DNA of 52,902 nucleotides from Victivallales bacterium (GTDB lineage: Bacteria > Verrucomicrobiota > Lentisphaeria > Oligosphaerales > Oligosphaeraceae), in contig JAFZIJ010000185.1 of the NCBI GenBank assembly GCA_017554445.1, forward strand, positions 1-52,902, read 5' to 3'. The translations under genes and the position numbers were made by a program. Position 1 is the stretch's first letter, and each line of letters opens with the position of its first letter. Positions 32,413 through 41,298 of the stretch are shown piece by piece. The notes beneath the pieces were generated by a model. The model did no database searches, was not told where the DNA came from, and saw nothing but the letters and a program-made list of their open reading frames with translations.

Positions 32413-34443
32413 ATGCAAGACATTGAAAAAATTAGAAATTTAAGTATCATCGCGCATATCGATGCGGGCAAAACTAGCACGACGGAAGGTTTTCTGTACT
32501 ATTCGGGATTGACCCATCGTTACGGCAATATCGACGACGGGACGACCGTCATGGATTTCCTCCCGGAAGAACGAGCCCGCGGCATCACCATCGCCGCCGC
32601 CGCCGCCTCGATTCCATGGAAGGACTACATGTTCCATCTGATCGACACTCCCGGACATATTGATTTCACGGCGGAAGTGGAGCGCTCTCTGCGTGTCATC
32701 GACGGCGCGGCCGTCATCTTCTCAGCAGTTGAAGGCGTGGAGGCGCAGTCGGAGAAAGTTTGGCGTCAGGCGGACAACTATTCCGTGCCGAAAATCGCCT
32801 TTGTGAACAAAATGGACCGTATTGGTGCGTCGTTTGAACGCACAGTCGAGCAGATCAATTCGAAATTCGACAATTGCGCGGCTCCAATTTATCTGCCGGA
32901 CGGGGCTGAGAACACCTTCAACGGCATCATTGACGTTATTTCCAAGGAATATGTCTCCTTTGCCGGAGAACGCAATGCGGAGGTTATTCGCAAACCGTTG
33001 CCTGCGGAATACGAATCGCAATGGTCGGAGGCGTATGAGACACTGCTGAACAAAATAGGGGACTATTCGGACGAAATAGCTGAACTATTCCTGAATGAAG
33101 AGGAAATTCCGCGAGACAAACTCGTCGCGGAGTTGCGCCGTCTGACAATTGAACGGAAGCTCGTTCCCATCCTTGTCGGATCTGCGAAAAAGAACATGGG
33201 CATCCAGTTGCTGGCGGACGCCGTCATCGACTTCCTGCCGTCGCCGTTGGATATTCCTGACCACAATGCCTTCAACGTGAAGACAGATGAGCCAGTAAGC
33301 GTGCCGTGCGACGCGAAGAAGCCATTCTCCGGACTGATTTTCAAAGTCAATGCTTCCACGACGGCGGATTTGTTCTACATCCGTATCTACAGCGGTGTTC
33401 TGAAGGCGAACGAAAACATTGTCAATTCCCGTACAGGCGAGAAAATCCGTTCACGGCAGCTGTTCAAAATATACGCGAAATCGACGGAGACCATCGAGGA
33501 GGCAGGGCCTGGCGATATCGTCGGCATGGCCGGCCTTAAGAATTGCGGCATCGGCGATACGCTTTGTGATCCGAAACATCTTATTGCGTTTGAGAAGATT
33601 ACGTTCCCTGAACCCGTTATTTCCATGGTTGTTGAACCGAAATTTTCCAAAGACAAAGACAAGCTGGACGAAGTGTTGGATTTGCTCTGCCGTGAAGACC
33701 AGACGCTGCGGCGTTCGACTGCTGAGGATACGGGACAACGGTTGCTTTCCGGCATGGGCGAACTGCATCTAGAGGTGAGTTTGAAGCGCGTCGCGACAGA
33801 TTTCAATGTAGAGATTCGGCAAGGCGAACCGCGCGTCGCCTACCGTGAGACGTTAAAATCTGCGTGTACAGAACATGTCGTTTTCGAACGCATGATGGGG
33901 GATACGCCGATTTATGCCGAGGTGACATGCGATTTTGCGCCGATTTCAGCGGGAGATGCGGCTTTCGATATCAAGAATGCCGTGAAGACACCGAATGTCC
34001 CCAAAGCATTTATCGCGGCGGCGGAAAGGGCGCTGCAGGATGGTCTGCGCACTGGCGGCCTATCTGGTTATCCGTTGATTTATGTCGCCGCCACGCTCGT
34101 CGATTTGAAGTTTTCTGCGGACAATACGACGGAAGGCGCCGTGGCCGGCGCCGTTTTGGAGTGCATTGATAAGATGCTTCCCAAAGCGGGCACGGTCATT
34201 CTGGAGCCGTTGATGCATCTTGAGATTCTCACGCCAGAGGATACGGTCGGCGAAATCAGCATGTATCTGCAGCCGCGCCGCGCCATCATCAGTGACATAG
34301 AGACACTTGGCAGCATGAAAAAAATCATCTGCCAAGTGCCGTTGGCGGAGATGTTCGGTTTCGGCAAAGCGTTGCCGCGGCTGTCTGGTGGCCGCGGCTC
34401 ATTCTCCATGGAGCCTTCCGGTTATCAGGAGAAACTGAAATAA
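32413..34443 (+). CDS. Elongation factor G paralogue, EF-G2/RRF2-like (probable ribosome recycling GTPase)
   Basis: A 676-residue translational GTPase. The G motifs are AHIDAGKT (14-21), RGIT (57-60), DTPGH (78-82) and NKMD (132-135), followed by EF-G domains II-V ending in VPLAEMFGFGKALPRLSGGRGSF. The DDGTTVMDF stretch and the domain IV tip (LKFSADNTTEG, near residue 570) resemble mitochondrial EF-G2 (GFM2/RRF2). The canonical HDVDSS tip loop, whose histidine matters for translocation, is absent, as is the GGxGQYG element. Together these point to the spirochaete/planctomycete-type EF-G2 group that works with ribosome recycling factor, and not to the main translocase. It stands alone, away from the str operon. 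AGGA at 32403-32406 supports the start. EF-G family is certain; the subtype is inference from motifs. Confidence 0.88.
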   Translation: MQDIEKIRNLSIIAHIDAGKTSTTEGFLYYSGLTHRYGNIDDGTTVMDFLPEERARGITIAAAAASIPWKDYMFHLIDTPGHIDFTAEVERSLRVIDGAAVIFSAVEGVEAQSEKVWRQADNYSVPKIAFVNKMDRIGASFERTVEQINSKFDNCAAPIYLPDGAENTFNGIIDVISKEYVSFAGERNAEVIRKPLPAEYESQWSEAYETLLNKIGDYSDEIAELFLNEEEIPRDKLVAELRRLTIERKLVPILVGSAKKNMGIQLLADAVIDFLPSPLDIPDHNAFNVKTDEPVSVPCDAKKPFSGLIFKVNASTTADLFYIRIYSGVLKANENIVNSRTGEKIRSRQLFKIYAKSTETIEEAGPGDIVGMAGLKNCGIGDTLCDPKHLIAFEKITFPEPVISMVVEPKFSKDKDKLDEVLDLLCREDQTLRRSTAEDTGQRLLSGMGELHLEVSLKRVATDFNVEIRQGEPRVAYRETLKSACTEHVVFERMMGDTPIYAEVTCDFAPISAGDAAFDIKNAVKTPNVPKAFIAAAERALQDGLRTGGLSGYPLIYVAATLVDLKFSADNTTEGAVAGAVLECIDKMLPKAGTVILEPLMHLEILTPEDTVGEISMYLQPRRAIISDIETLGSMKKIICQVPLAEMFGFGKALPRLSGGRGSFSMEPSGYQEKLK

Positions 34444-34449
34444 ATGAGA

Positions 34450-34471
34450 TGGTCGCGCAACAGCGCGACCA
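34450..34471. terminator. Hairpin between convergent genes (probable bidirectional terminator)
   Basis: TGGTCGCGC (34450-34458) and GCGCGACCA (34463-34471) form a 9-bp perfect stem with an AACA loop, placed between the stop codons of the EF-G and GH51 genes. T runs on either side are poor (ATTTG on plus, CATTT on minus), so termination may be weak or Rho-aided. Confidence 0.6.
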
Positions 34472-34477
34472 ATTTGC

Positions 34478-35968
34478 CTATTGAAGCTTGATTCTAGCTG
34501 TTACCACGGAGGCCGGCGGCACTTGAATGACGTCGGCCTTCGTCGTTTTCTGGATTGGCGTGACCGCATCGGGAGCGTCGAACGTATTGTGTGCATGGAC
34601 ATCGTCATTGCGGAGAATGGTGATATCTGCATCGTTGCCTAGCGTCATGCCGACAGATTCGAGTTCGAGGTCTTCGGCATCCGTCAGGCTGAGATTTGCC
34701 ACTGTCAGCAAAAGCGCATCGTCTTTGACAGATGCGCTGACGGACAGCTTGGCGAGTTTCTCCTCACGCTGGTTGTCTGGATTCTTATAGGTGATTGTCT
34801 CCTGTTCGAAAGCAGTCTTGATGGCAGTCGCGCCTTGATGTTCTTTGTACATGTCATAGACATGGTAGGTAGGCGTGACGATGAAATTCTCCTTGTTGGC
34901 GAGGAACAGGCAATGAAGGTTGTTGACAAGCTGCGCGGCGTTGGCCATCTTCACTTTTTCGCAGTTGTTGTTGAAGATGTTGAGGGTGAGGGCGGTGACA
35001 AGAGCGTCGCGCATCGTGCTCTGCTGCTCGAAGAGATTGTAGCCTTTCGTCGGGCCTGAGCCACCTGGATGCCAGCAGCCCCATTCATCAACAACAAGCG
35101 GGCATTGATTCTGGCAGTTGAAGCCGCAGACGAGATTCCACGTCTGGTTGACGATGTGGTTCATGAATGATGCCTTGGAGAGCAGGTGGTAGAACTGCTC
35201 ATTCGTGAAGTCAAGACAGCCGCCGCTAGCGCCGCAGTAGTAGTGGACGGAATAGCCGTTCATGATGCGGGAAGATGTGTCGAAGACGCGCAGGAAGCGT
35301 TCCGTCCAATGCCAGCCGTTGGCGTTTGGACCGCAGGCGAAAAGTTCCAGACCGGGGGCGGAATTGCGCATGATCATGGCGTATTTGCGGTATTCATGGG
35401 CATAGATTTCCGGTTCCATATTGCCGCCTCCTCCCCAACATTCGTTTCCGACGCCCCAGTATTTGACGTTGAGCGGTTCGGGAGAACCATTTGCTTCACG
35501 GAGTTTTGCGTATTCTGTCGAACCTTTGGGCGAGTTGCAGTAATCAATCCAATCGCGAATGTCGAGCGGAGTGGTTGACGTAATGTTTGCGGCGATGTAT
35601 GGCTCCGCGCCGACGAGACGGCAGAATTCGACGAATTCATGAGTGCCGATTTTGTTTGGCTCCATGCGGCCGTCATTCTGATACCACCAATTGATACGAG
35701 TCGGGCGATTGCCTCGTGGTCCGATGCCGTCACGCCAATCGTATGTTTCCGCAAAGCAACCGCCTGGCCAACGCAAGACGCTGGGCCGGACTGCCTTGAA
35801 AGCTTCGACCAACGATTTGCGGAATCCGTGGATGTTTGGGACGGAGGAATCTTCGCCAACCCAGATGCCGTCATAGAAAACGCCGCCGATGTGTTCGGAG
35901 AAATGACCGTAGATCAGCGGATTGATGACGCCAATGGGAAGCGGTTTGACCAAATAGAGTTTCTTCAT
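34478..35968 (-). CDS. Alpha-L-arabinofuranosidase, glycoside hydrolase family 51
   Basis: 496 residues, close to the usual length of the intracellular enzymes. The N-terminus INPLIYGHFSEHIG, the RWPGGCFAETYDWRDGIGP stretch, the acid/base Glu176 in GVGNECWG and the nucleophile Glu295 in VVDEWG are those of GH51. The C-terminal beta-sandwich (from about residue 385) is present. There is no signal peptide, so the enzyme should act in the cytoplasm on imported arabino-oligosaccharides, releasing L-arabinose from arabinoxylan or arabinan fragments. It lies 28 bp downstream of the kinase gene on the same strand, so read-through from that gene is possible. No transporter or other glycosidase is adjacent. 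No Shine-Dalgarno sequence is visible before this ATG, although the conserved N-terminus supports it. Confidence 0.93.
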   Translation of the reverse strand: MKKLYLVKPLPIGVINPLIYGHFSEHIGGVFYDGIWVGEDSSVPNIHGFRKSLVEAFKAVRPSVLRWPGGCFAETYDWRDGIGPRGNRPTRINWWYQNDGRMEPNKIGTHEFVEFCRLVGAEPYIAANITSTTPLDIRDWIDYCNSPKGSTEYAKLREANGSPEPLNVKYWGVGNECWGGGGNMEPEIYAHEYRKYAMIMRNSAPGLELFACGPNANGWHWTERFLRVFDTSSRIMNGYSVHYYCGASGGCLDFTNEQFYHLLSKASFMNHIVNQTWNLVCGFNCQNQCPLVVDEWGCWHPGGSGPTKGYNLFEQQSTMRDALVTALTLNIFNNNCEKVKMANAAQLVNNLHCLFLANKENFIVTPTYHVYDMYKEHQGATAIKTAFEQETITYKNPDNQREEKLAKLSVSASVKDDALLLTVANLSLTDAEDLELESVGMTLGNDADITILRNDDVHAHNTFDAPDAVTPIQKTTKADVIQVPPASVVTARIKLQ

Positions 35969-35996
35969 GGCAGGAGGAGTGGGTAGTGGTTAATGG

Positions 35997-38444
35997 TTAG
36001 CGGTTTGTGGAGAACAATGGTTTGATGATTTGCTGGATTTCAGTCGCGTAGAGTTCCTTCTGGTTCGGGAAGGTCAAATAGAGAGCGTTGCCGAGGCTGT
36101 AGGCCTGGATGGCGGCGAGAGTACGGACAAGCGGCTCTTTGGCATTGGAAGCCGTTTCAGCGCGTTCTTTGACGCAGGCTAGTTGCGTGGTGATATAGTC
36201 CTGTGAAGAGATTGAGTCCGTTGCTTCCGCAATATGGGGCCATTTATCGGATAAATTGTATTTTTCAACGACGGCTTGGGCGGAAGCTTCGCCGCAAAGT
36301 AATAAATAGAGCCCAAGAGCTTGACGAGACTCTTCCTGTGACTTTCCTTTCAGGGGAAATATTGTTTCGGCAATCGTTTCGATTTGGTTGTAACGGAGTT
36401 CCTGAAGCTTGCGCGTCCATTGGACAGACTTGATCTCCTCTTTGCCGTCGTCCGCTTCGGAGACGTCGAATTCGCGACGGAGGGTGATCGTGTCGCCCGT
36501 CATATCAGATATTGTCCATGGTTGCTCTCCAAAGTTGGTCTTGGCATATTTCTGACGTAAGTTCTTCATGGAGAATTCCTTCAATTGCGAACCAGTCAGT
36601 TTTGAAGCGGAGTCTTTCATGCCATCCCAAAAGTTTTCCGCTTCAATAAGAGCCTGTTCCCATTGGTCACGCCATTCCTTGTCTTGTGGCTCTTCATGTT
36701 CGATTCTGCTGAAAAACGCCTGCCGTGCACCGCTGAAATCTCTTACTGCGACTTCCTGAAGGGCGGTCTCAATCCGTTTTGTTTTTTCAGTGGCGACGGC
36801 GTCCCGCCGTGCCTTTGTTTCGGCTTCTTTTCTTGCTTTCTCCGCCGCGATTTTTTCCTCTTCCTCCTTGCGCGCCTTTTCTTCTGCTTCTTTGCGGGCC
36901 TTTTCCTCCGCTTCTAGTTTGGCTTTCTCTTCCGCTTCTTTTCGCTCTTTCTCCTCCGCTTCCAATTTCGCTTTTTCCTCTGCTTCCTTGCGGGCCTTCT
37001 CTTCGGCTTCCAGTTTGGCTTTTTCCTCAGCCACAATCTTGGCTTGCTGTTCTTCTTGAGAGACTTGCGGCTGTTCTTCTGCCGCAACGGTTTCTGTTTG
37101 AGTGACAACGGATGGCGTCTGGACGGCGATAGGCGTTTGCTTACGGCCGTGAATGATGAAGGCGGCAACTGCACCACAGGCGACGACTAGCAACAATGCC
37201 ACAACGGTGAGTAGGATTGCGGTTCCGCCTGTTTTGACAGGTGGAGGCAGGGGAACGGAAGTAGGTTGTGTAGCAGTTGCTTCTGAAGGCTTCTCCTGTT
37301 GTGTTGTGTCCTCAGGTTGATTTGTATTAGTGGATGCGAAAGACGAAGCGTCTTCCGCAGAAGGCGTTTTGTCTGTTTTATGTAGTTTGGCATGGCCTTT
37401 TGTGAATTTCAGTTTCGGTTTGCCATGTTTGGAAGTGGCGGTGTTTTCGGTGGTTGACGCATTATTGGATTCGGACGATGCATCGGCTGAAAGCACGCGA
37501 AGCGGCATCTCTCCATTTAATACCCGCTGAATGTCCTTTTCAAGTGCGTCATAGTCCTGATAGCGGTCTTCAGGCGATTTTGCCATCATGATGTCAATGA
37601 GATCCGAAATGGGTTCGGAAATGTCTGGGGCGACCTCTTTTAGCGGAATAAGCGGAGCGGTGGCATGGAGGTTGGCGATGGCTTCCGGCGTGTCGGCGAT
37701 GAAAGGAAAACGGCCACTGAGGGCGTGATAGAGCGTGGCTCCAAGACTGTAGATGTCCGAAGCCGCGTTGGGCGTTGCTCCGCTAAGCAGTTCGGGAGCC
37801 AGATATTGCGGTGTACCAAAGAGTTCCGTGCTACCGTCTTCATGCAGTTCCGTGATTTTGCGAGCCAAGCCGAGATCGGCGAGTTTGGCATGCCCGTCCG
37901 CCGTCATCATGATATTGTCCGGTTTGATATCACGATGGACGATTTGTTTTTCCTTCCATGCGTATTTCAAGGCGGATACGATTTCCATCGTAATGCCGAG
38001 CATCTGCTGTGGAGGAATTCGTCCATTCAGGGCCAGCATCTGTTTTAATGTACTGCCGTTGATGTATTCCATGGCGAAATACCAGCGGCCTTCATCACAG
38101 TTGACGGCGACGGCTTGCACGATGTTAGGATGGTTGAGACTGGCTGCTGCACGGGCTTCATTGATGAAATTCTGGATGAAGGCCGTGTCGTCGGAGAAAT
38201 CGGCGTGGAGAACCTTCAAGGCGACATCGCGGTCCAATGTGATCTGATGGGCTAGATAGACGGTTCCCATCCCGCCGTTGCCGATGAGATTTTTAATGAC
38301 GAAATCGCCGAGCAGGGCACGTGGCGACGTTACGGATTCCGGAACGGCCACGGGGCTAAGGCAGGTTGGGCATTGCACGATTTCTCCAGGCTGGACATCG
38401 TCCAGTTCGAGAAGGGCGCGACAATGATTGCATTGGAAACGCAT
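35997..38444 (-). CDS. Zinc-ribbon Hanks-type Ser/Thr protein kinase with transmembrane segment and coiled coil
   Basis: 815 residues. A Cys4 zinc ribbon (C5, C8, C25, C28) precedes a complete kinase domain at ~47-310: glycine loop GNGGMGTV, Lys77, Glu96, catalytic HRDIKPDN (Asp172), metal-binding ADLG (Asp190, DLG instead of DFG, common in bacterial kinases) and APE. A Ser/Thr/Asn-rich linker leads to one membrane span (~411-431, ILLTVVALLLVVACGAVAAF). After it comes a highly charged Glu/Lys/Ala coiled coil (~465-550) and a C-terminal region of about 250 residues without a recognised domain. The kinase would be cytoplasmic and the coil periplasmic. It should phosphorylate Ser/Thr on unknown partners. 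No phosphatase or FHA gene is adjacent. A predicted promoter lies at 38487-38515. Confidence 0.93.
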   Translation of the reverse strand: MRFQCNHCRALLELDDVQPGEIVQCPTCLSPVAVPESVTSPRALLGDFVIKNLIGNGGMGTVYLAHQITLDRDVALKVLHADFSDDTAFIQNFINEARAAASLNHPNIVQAVAVNCDEGRWYFAMEYINGSTLKQMLALNGRIPPQQMLGITMEIVSALKYAWKEKQIVHRDIKPDNIMMTADGHAKLADLGLARKITELHEDGSTELFGTPQYLAPELLSGATPNAASDIYSLGATLYHALSGRFPFIADTPEAIANLHATAPLIPLKEVAPDISEPISDLIDIMMAKSPEDRYQDYDALEKDIQRVLNGEMPLRVLSADASSESNNASTTENTATSKHGKPKLKFTKGHAKLHKTDKTPSAEDASSFASTNTNQPEDTTQQEKPSEATATQPTSVPLPPPVKTGGTAILLTVVALLLVVACGAVAAFIIHGRKQTPIAVQTPSVVTQTETVAAEEQPQVSQEEQQAKIVAEEKAKLEAEEKARKEAEEKAKLEAEEKERKEAEEKAKLEAEEKARKEAEEKARKEEEEKIAAEKARKEAETKARRDAVATEKTKRIETALQEVAVRDFSGARQAFFSRIEHEEPQDKEWRDQWEQALIEAENFWDGMKDSASKLTGSQLKEFSMKNLRQKYAKTNFGEQPWTISDMTGDTITLRREFDVSEADDGKEEIKSVQWTRKLQELRYNQIETIAETIFPLKGKSQEESRQALGLYLLLCGEASAQAVVEKYNLSDKWPHIAEATDSISSQDYITTQLACVKERAETASNAKEPLVRTLAAIQAYSLGNALYLTFPNQKELYATEIQQIIKPLFSTNR
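36790..37053 (-). repeat. Tandem Glu/Lys/Ala octad repeats in the kinase gene
   Basis: The encoded stretch repeats units such as EEKAKLEA, EEKARKEA and EEKERKEA about nine times, giving near-identical 24-bp DNA repeats. It should form a long alpha-helical rod or coiled coil. Repeat number could vary by slippage. Confidence 0.85.
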
Positions 38445-38486
38445 GGGTATATAAATAGGTTTGATGTGTTTTTATGACGATTGCTT

Positions 38487-38515
38487 ATTTTACATTGAAA
38501 ACAATGCAGACGCAA
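38487..38515 (-). promoter_or_regulatory. Sigma-70-type promoter for the kinase gene
   Basis: On the minus strand, TTGCGT (38510-38515) and TAAAAT (38487-38492) are separated by 17 bp, about 42 bp before the kinase ATG. It is the only good match in the 87-bp gap. Confidence 0.55.
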
Positions 38516-38531
38516 CTTTAAAGGGCGATTT

Positions 38532-39776
38532 TTATGCCCAGCCGAGCTCGGCGAGAAGCGAATCAAAGCGCTTTCCGCTGAAGTAATTTTCATTGGAGCG
38601 AGATGAACGGAAGTTGAGCGACGGAGAGCGCCCATGGCAGTGATCGACAGACAGAACTGCTTGGAAGACATCGTCTTCCGTGATGACGTCCCGTCCATTG
38701 GCGGCGGCATGGTAGCGGGCGGTCGTCAGCGTATGGGCGTAGGTCTTGAGCAAAGCGCGCAGACCGCTGAAGAAATCCGTTCCGTAGTAGCTGACGCCGA
38801 AGAACTGAAGGCATTCCAGACGCGTCTGGAGGAAACGCATGAACGGCGCCCATGCCTCGTCATGGTATTCCACATTTTTCGCGTCGCGTTTGAAAACGGC
38901 GGCTTTGGCGAAGGGATAGTCCGGATGTTCCCAGCCCAGCTCATGCCAATTGCCATGTCCAAGAATAAACATCAAGTTGCGTTTGAACAACTTGAGACGG
39001 GCAAAAATTGAACGGTCGAGAATCTCTTCGTCTCGACGGCAATAAGCGGCGAGCCATGTACGGTACACGATACGTGAATAAGCGGATAAGCCAGGCATTT
39101 GCGGGATGGTATCCAACGGTTTGTATTTCGTCTTGAAGTTTTTCCAAACTTCTTGCATGGTCTCGTGGTCGTTGAGGAAGGCGGCGCCAAGTTTCTGGCA
39201 GGCGTCCAGCAGTGCGAGTGCTGCGCGGATACGGTTGGGCAGGGGGGCGGTGTGATCTTCCAACAACGCGGCGACAGAGTCGCGAATGGTTTCGATGGTT
39301 TTCCGTTCCAAACCGCATAGTTGCGATTCCGTGAAGGGCTTGCCGAATTTCATCTCAGACACGAGTTTCTCAATGTCTTGTCGTTGTTCGGAAAGTGGTG
39401 TGCCGTAGTCTTTTAGAACGGCTGGGCAGTCCATGCGCGCGAGCACGGATAGTTCGCCTGGGAACGTGGAAACGATGTTCATGGGATAGCCGCGGCAGGT
39501 GAGCGCCTTGACGTCGAACCCGAATTTTGCGTGCATGCGGCATGCGCCTTTTTCATCCAGAAAGACGCATCCACCGTCCGAATTGCGTTTGAAATATTCG
39601 TGTCCGTTGATGGTGACAGTAAAATCGTGCGGATTGGGCTCGCCTTTCCAGTCGAGATTGGCGAGCCGCAAACATTCCGCTTTATCCAGACGGACGTGGA
39701 AACGGCGGCAGCACCGTCCGCATAAAAGACAACTGTAATGTTGATGTTGTGCGATATGGATTTTGTATTCAGGCAT
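38532..39776 (-). CDS. YkgJ-family cysteine-cluster protein
   Basis: 414 residues from the ATG at 39774-39776. An in-frame TTG at 39848 would add 24 poorly conserved-looking residues, so the internal ATG is preferred. The N-terminus carries CLLCGRCCRR (C16, C19, C22, C23), then GGCVFLDEKGACRMH and KALTCRGYP. This is the Cys-rich pattern of the YkgJ family (putative Fe-S or zinc binding, distantly related to the flagellin lysine methylase FliB). The remaining ~280 residues are helical and not recognised. No flagellar genes are nearby, so a FliB role is not supported. It is transcribed divergently from the small gene at 39894, with a 117-bp AT-rich gap. Biochemical function is unknown. Confidence 0.8.
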   Translation of the reverse strand: MPEYKIHIAQHQHYSCLLCGRCCRRFHVRLDKAECLRLANLDWKGEPNPHDFTVTINGHEYFKRNSDGGCVFLDEKGACRMHAKFGFDVKALTCRGYPMNIVSTFPGELSVLARMDCPAVLKDYGTPLSEQRQDIEKLVSEMKFGKPFTESQLCGLERKTIETIRDSVAALLEDHTAPLPNRIRAALALLDACQKLGAAFLNDHETMQEVWKNFKTKYKPLDTIPQMPGLSAYSRIVYRTWLAAYCRRDEEILDRSIFARLKLFKRNLMFILGHGNWHELGWEHPDYPFAKAAVFKRDAKNVEYHDEAWAPFMRFLQTRLECLQFFGVSYYGTDFFSGLRALLKTYAHTLTTARYHAAANGRDVITEDDVFQAVLSVDHCHGRSPSLNFRSSRSNENYFSGKRFDSLLAELGWA

Positions 39777-39893
39777 GTTTGCGTTATATGAAAGAGGTGT
39801 TGAAAGCAAATAAAATAATAACATAAATGAAGTTTTTCGAAATATCAATTATATTAATAGTAAAGATTGGATGAAACAAGAAAGGATGACGTC

Positions 39894-40148
39894 ATGAGAA
39901 GGCCAGTTTGCTGGGTTGACAAGGAAGCGCCGGAAGGCAAGACGGAAATACGCGTATCGTTCCATGCGGACACGGTCAAATGGCAGTTTCTGGATGCGGG
40001 GGCGGAAAATTGGGTCTATGACCGCCGCCCAACGGAGGAGCAGTGGCTGCAGTTGGAGGAGAAGCTTGAAAATCTTATCCAGCGTGGCCATCATTGCGAT
40101 GCCGAACTGGATTTGGCCAGACGGCGCGGCAAGTCGAAGAAGGCGTGA
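39894..40148 (+). CDS. Small conserved-looking hypothetical protein, 84 aa
   Basis: It starts at ATG 39894 behind AAAGGA (ten bases upstream); an in-frame TTG at 39867 is a weaker alternative. The product begins MRRPVCWVDKEAPEGK, contains a short beta-like stretch (VSFHADTVKWQFL) and a helical segment rich in Glu/Leu, and ends in basic residues (RRRGKSKKA). It has no signal peptide or membrane segment. It lies 31 bp before the RNA methyltransferase gene on the same strand and is probably co-transcribed, so a role in RNA or translation is conceivable but unsupported. Confidence 0.7.
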   Translation: MRRPVCWVDKEAPEGKTEIRVSFHADTVKWQFLDAGAENWVYDRRPTEEQWLQLEEKLENLIQRGHHCDAELDLARRRGKSKKA

Positions 40149-40179
40149 AATGTTTATAAACCATAAGGTTTGAAATACT

Positions 40180-41286
40180 ATGGAATTTTATGTATCAGCA
40201 GGTCCGGGCACGGAAGCCGTGCTACGGGATGAACTTTGCGAGCTCGGTTTCAAATCCGCCCGTTTGAACAGCGGCGGCATTCCGTTTACGGGCAAGTGGG
40301 AGGACGGTTGGCGAGCATGTCTGCAGACGCGTATTGGACAGCGAGTTATGGTGGTATTAGGGCGTTTTGCGGCTCCTGATCTGGAAGGGGTATATGACAG
40401 TGTTGCCGAAGTGAATTGGGGCGAGTATCTTACGCCGCGACATACGTTTGCGGTCAGTGCTTATGCTCATGAAAGCACACGTACGAATCCAAACATTGTG
40501 GCGTTGAAAGCGAAAGACGCGATCGTCGATCAACTGCGCCACGAATTTGGCGAACGGCCAAACGTGGATCGTGAGAATCCAGATGTCCGCGTGTTCGTCT
40601 ATTGGGCTCGTCAGAAGGCGACGGTGTATCTGGACATGTCCGGTGAGCCGTTGTTCAAGCGTGGCTACCGTTCGCTTGGCGGCGAGGCCCCGTTGAAGGA
40701 GACGTTGGCGGCCGCCATGCTTCGTCTTTCCGGATGGGATCGCGAAATGCCGTTGGTTGATCCGATGTGCGGCTCTGGAACGTTGCCGATTGAGGCCGCC
40801 ATGTGGGCCGCGAATATCGCTCCTGGCCTCAAACGTGAACGTTTTGGTTTTGAACGATGGGCGAATTTCAACGATGCGGCAGCAGAGCGGATGCGTTTGC
40901 TTCGCGGTGAGATGCGTCGTATCGCCCATGGAAAACTGCCGCGTGTGACGGGATTCGACATAGACGATTCCGCGTTGTCCGCTGCGGAGGCAAACGCGAA
41001 GGCGGCTGGACTACGGCTCAGTTTCCGGAAGATGCCGTTGCGAGAGTTGCAACCGGACAATACGCGCCGCATGATGGTGGCGAATCCTCCGTATGGCATT
41101 CGTCTTGATGCGGATAATGCGTTGTATCAAGAACTTGGCGCGGCGGTTCAACGGTTGCGTGGATGGAGAATCGCCATTCTGGCGGGCAGTCCACGTTGCG
41201 TTCAATGCATCAAGCAGACGCCTGTGGAAACATATCCGTTGAAAAACGGCGCCATCGACTGCCGTCTCATGATTTACGAGCCTTAA
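40180..41286 (+). CDS. THUMP-domain class I SAM-dependent RNA methyltransferase (RlmL/YcbY N-terminal type)
   Basis: 368 residues. The N-terminal part (MEFYVSAGPGTEAVLRDEL ... SGGIPFTG) is the ferredoxin-like plus THUMP RNA-binding region of this family, up to about residue 160. It is followed by the Rossmann methyltransferase fold: motif I DPMCGSGTLPIEAA, the acidic strand FDIDDSAL and catalytic motif IV NPPYGIRL. The E. coli relative RlmL makes m2G2445 in 23S rRNA but is a longer two-domain fusion; this protein matches only its N-terminal methyltransferase half, a common stand-alone form. The likely product is N2-methylguanosine in 23S rRNA, possibly tRNA. It converges with the PqiC-like gene, with only 12 bp between stops and no clear terminator. 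Confidence 0.9.
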   Translation: MEFYVSAGPGTEAVLRDELCELGFKSARLNSGGIPFTGKWEDGWRACLQTRIGQRVMVVLGRFAAPDLEGVYDSVAEVNWGEYLTPRHTFAVSAYAHESTRTNPNIVALKAKDAIVDQLRHEFGERPNVDRENPDVRVFVYWARQKATVYLDMSGEPLFKRGYRSLGGEAPLKETLAAAMLRLSGWDREMPLVDPMCGSGTLPIEAAMWAANIAPGLKRERFGFERWANFNDAAAERMRLLRGEMRRIAHGKLPRVTGFDIDDSALSAAEANAKAAGLRLSFRKMPLRELQPDNTRRMMVANPPYGIRLDADNALYQELGAAVQRLRGWRIAILAGSPRCVQCIKQTPVETYPLKNGAIDCRLMIYEP

Positions 41287-41298
41287 CGTTCTTTGCGT

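Noticed and set aside
35997..38444. Pseudokinase because of DLG in place of DFG
   Set aside because: DLG is common in active bacterial Hanks-type kinases, and the Lys, Glu, HRD Asp and metal-binding Asp are all present.
39777..39848. N-terminal extension of the YkgJ-type protein from a TTG start, resembling a signal peptide
   Set aside because: The hydrophobic stretch begins at a TTG in AT-rich intergenic DNA without a ribosome site. The family-like sequence begins at the internal ATG, and a Cys-cluster protein of this type is expected in the cytoplasm.
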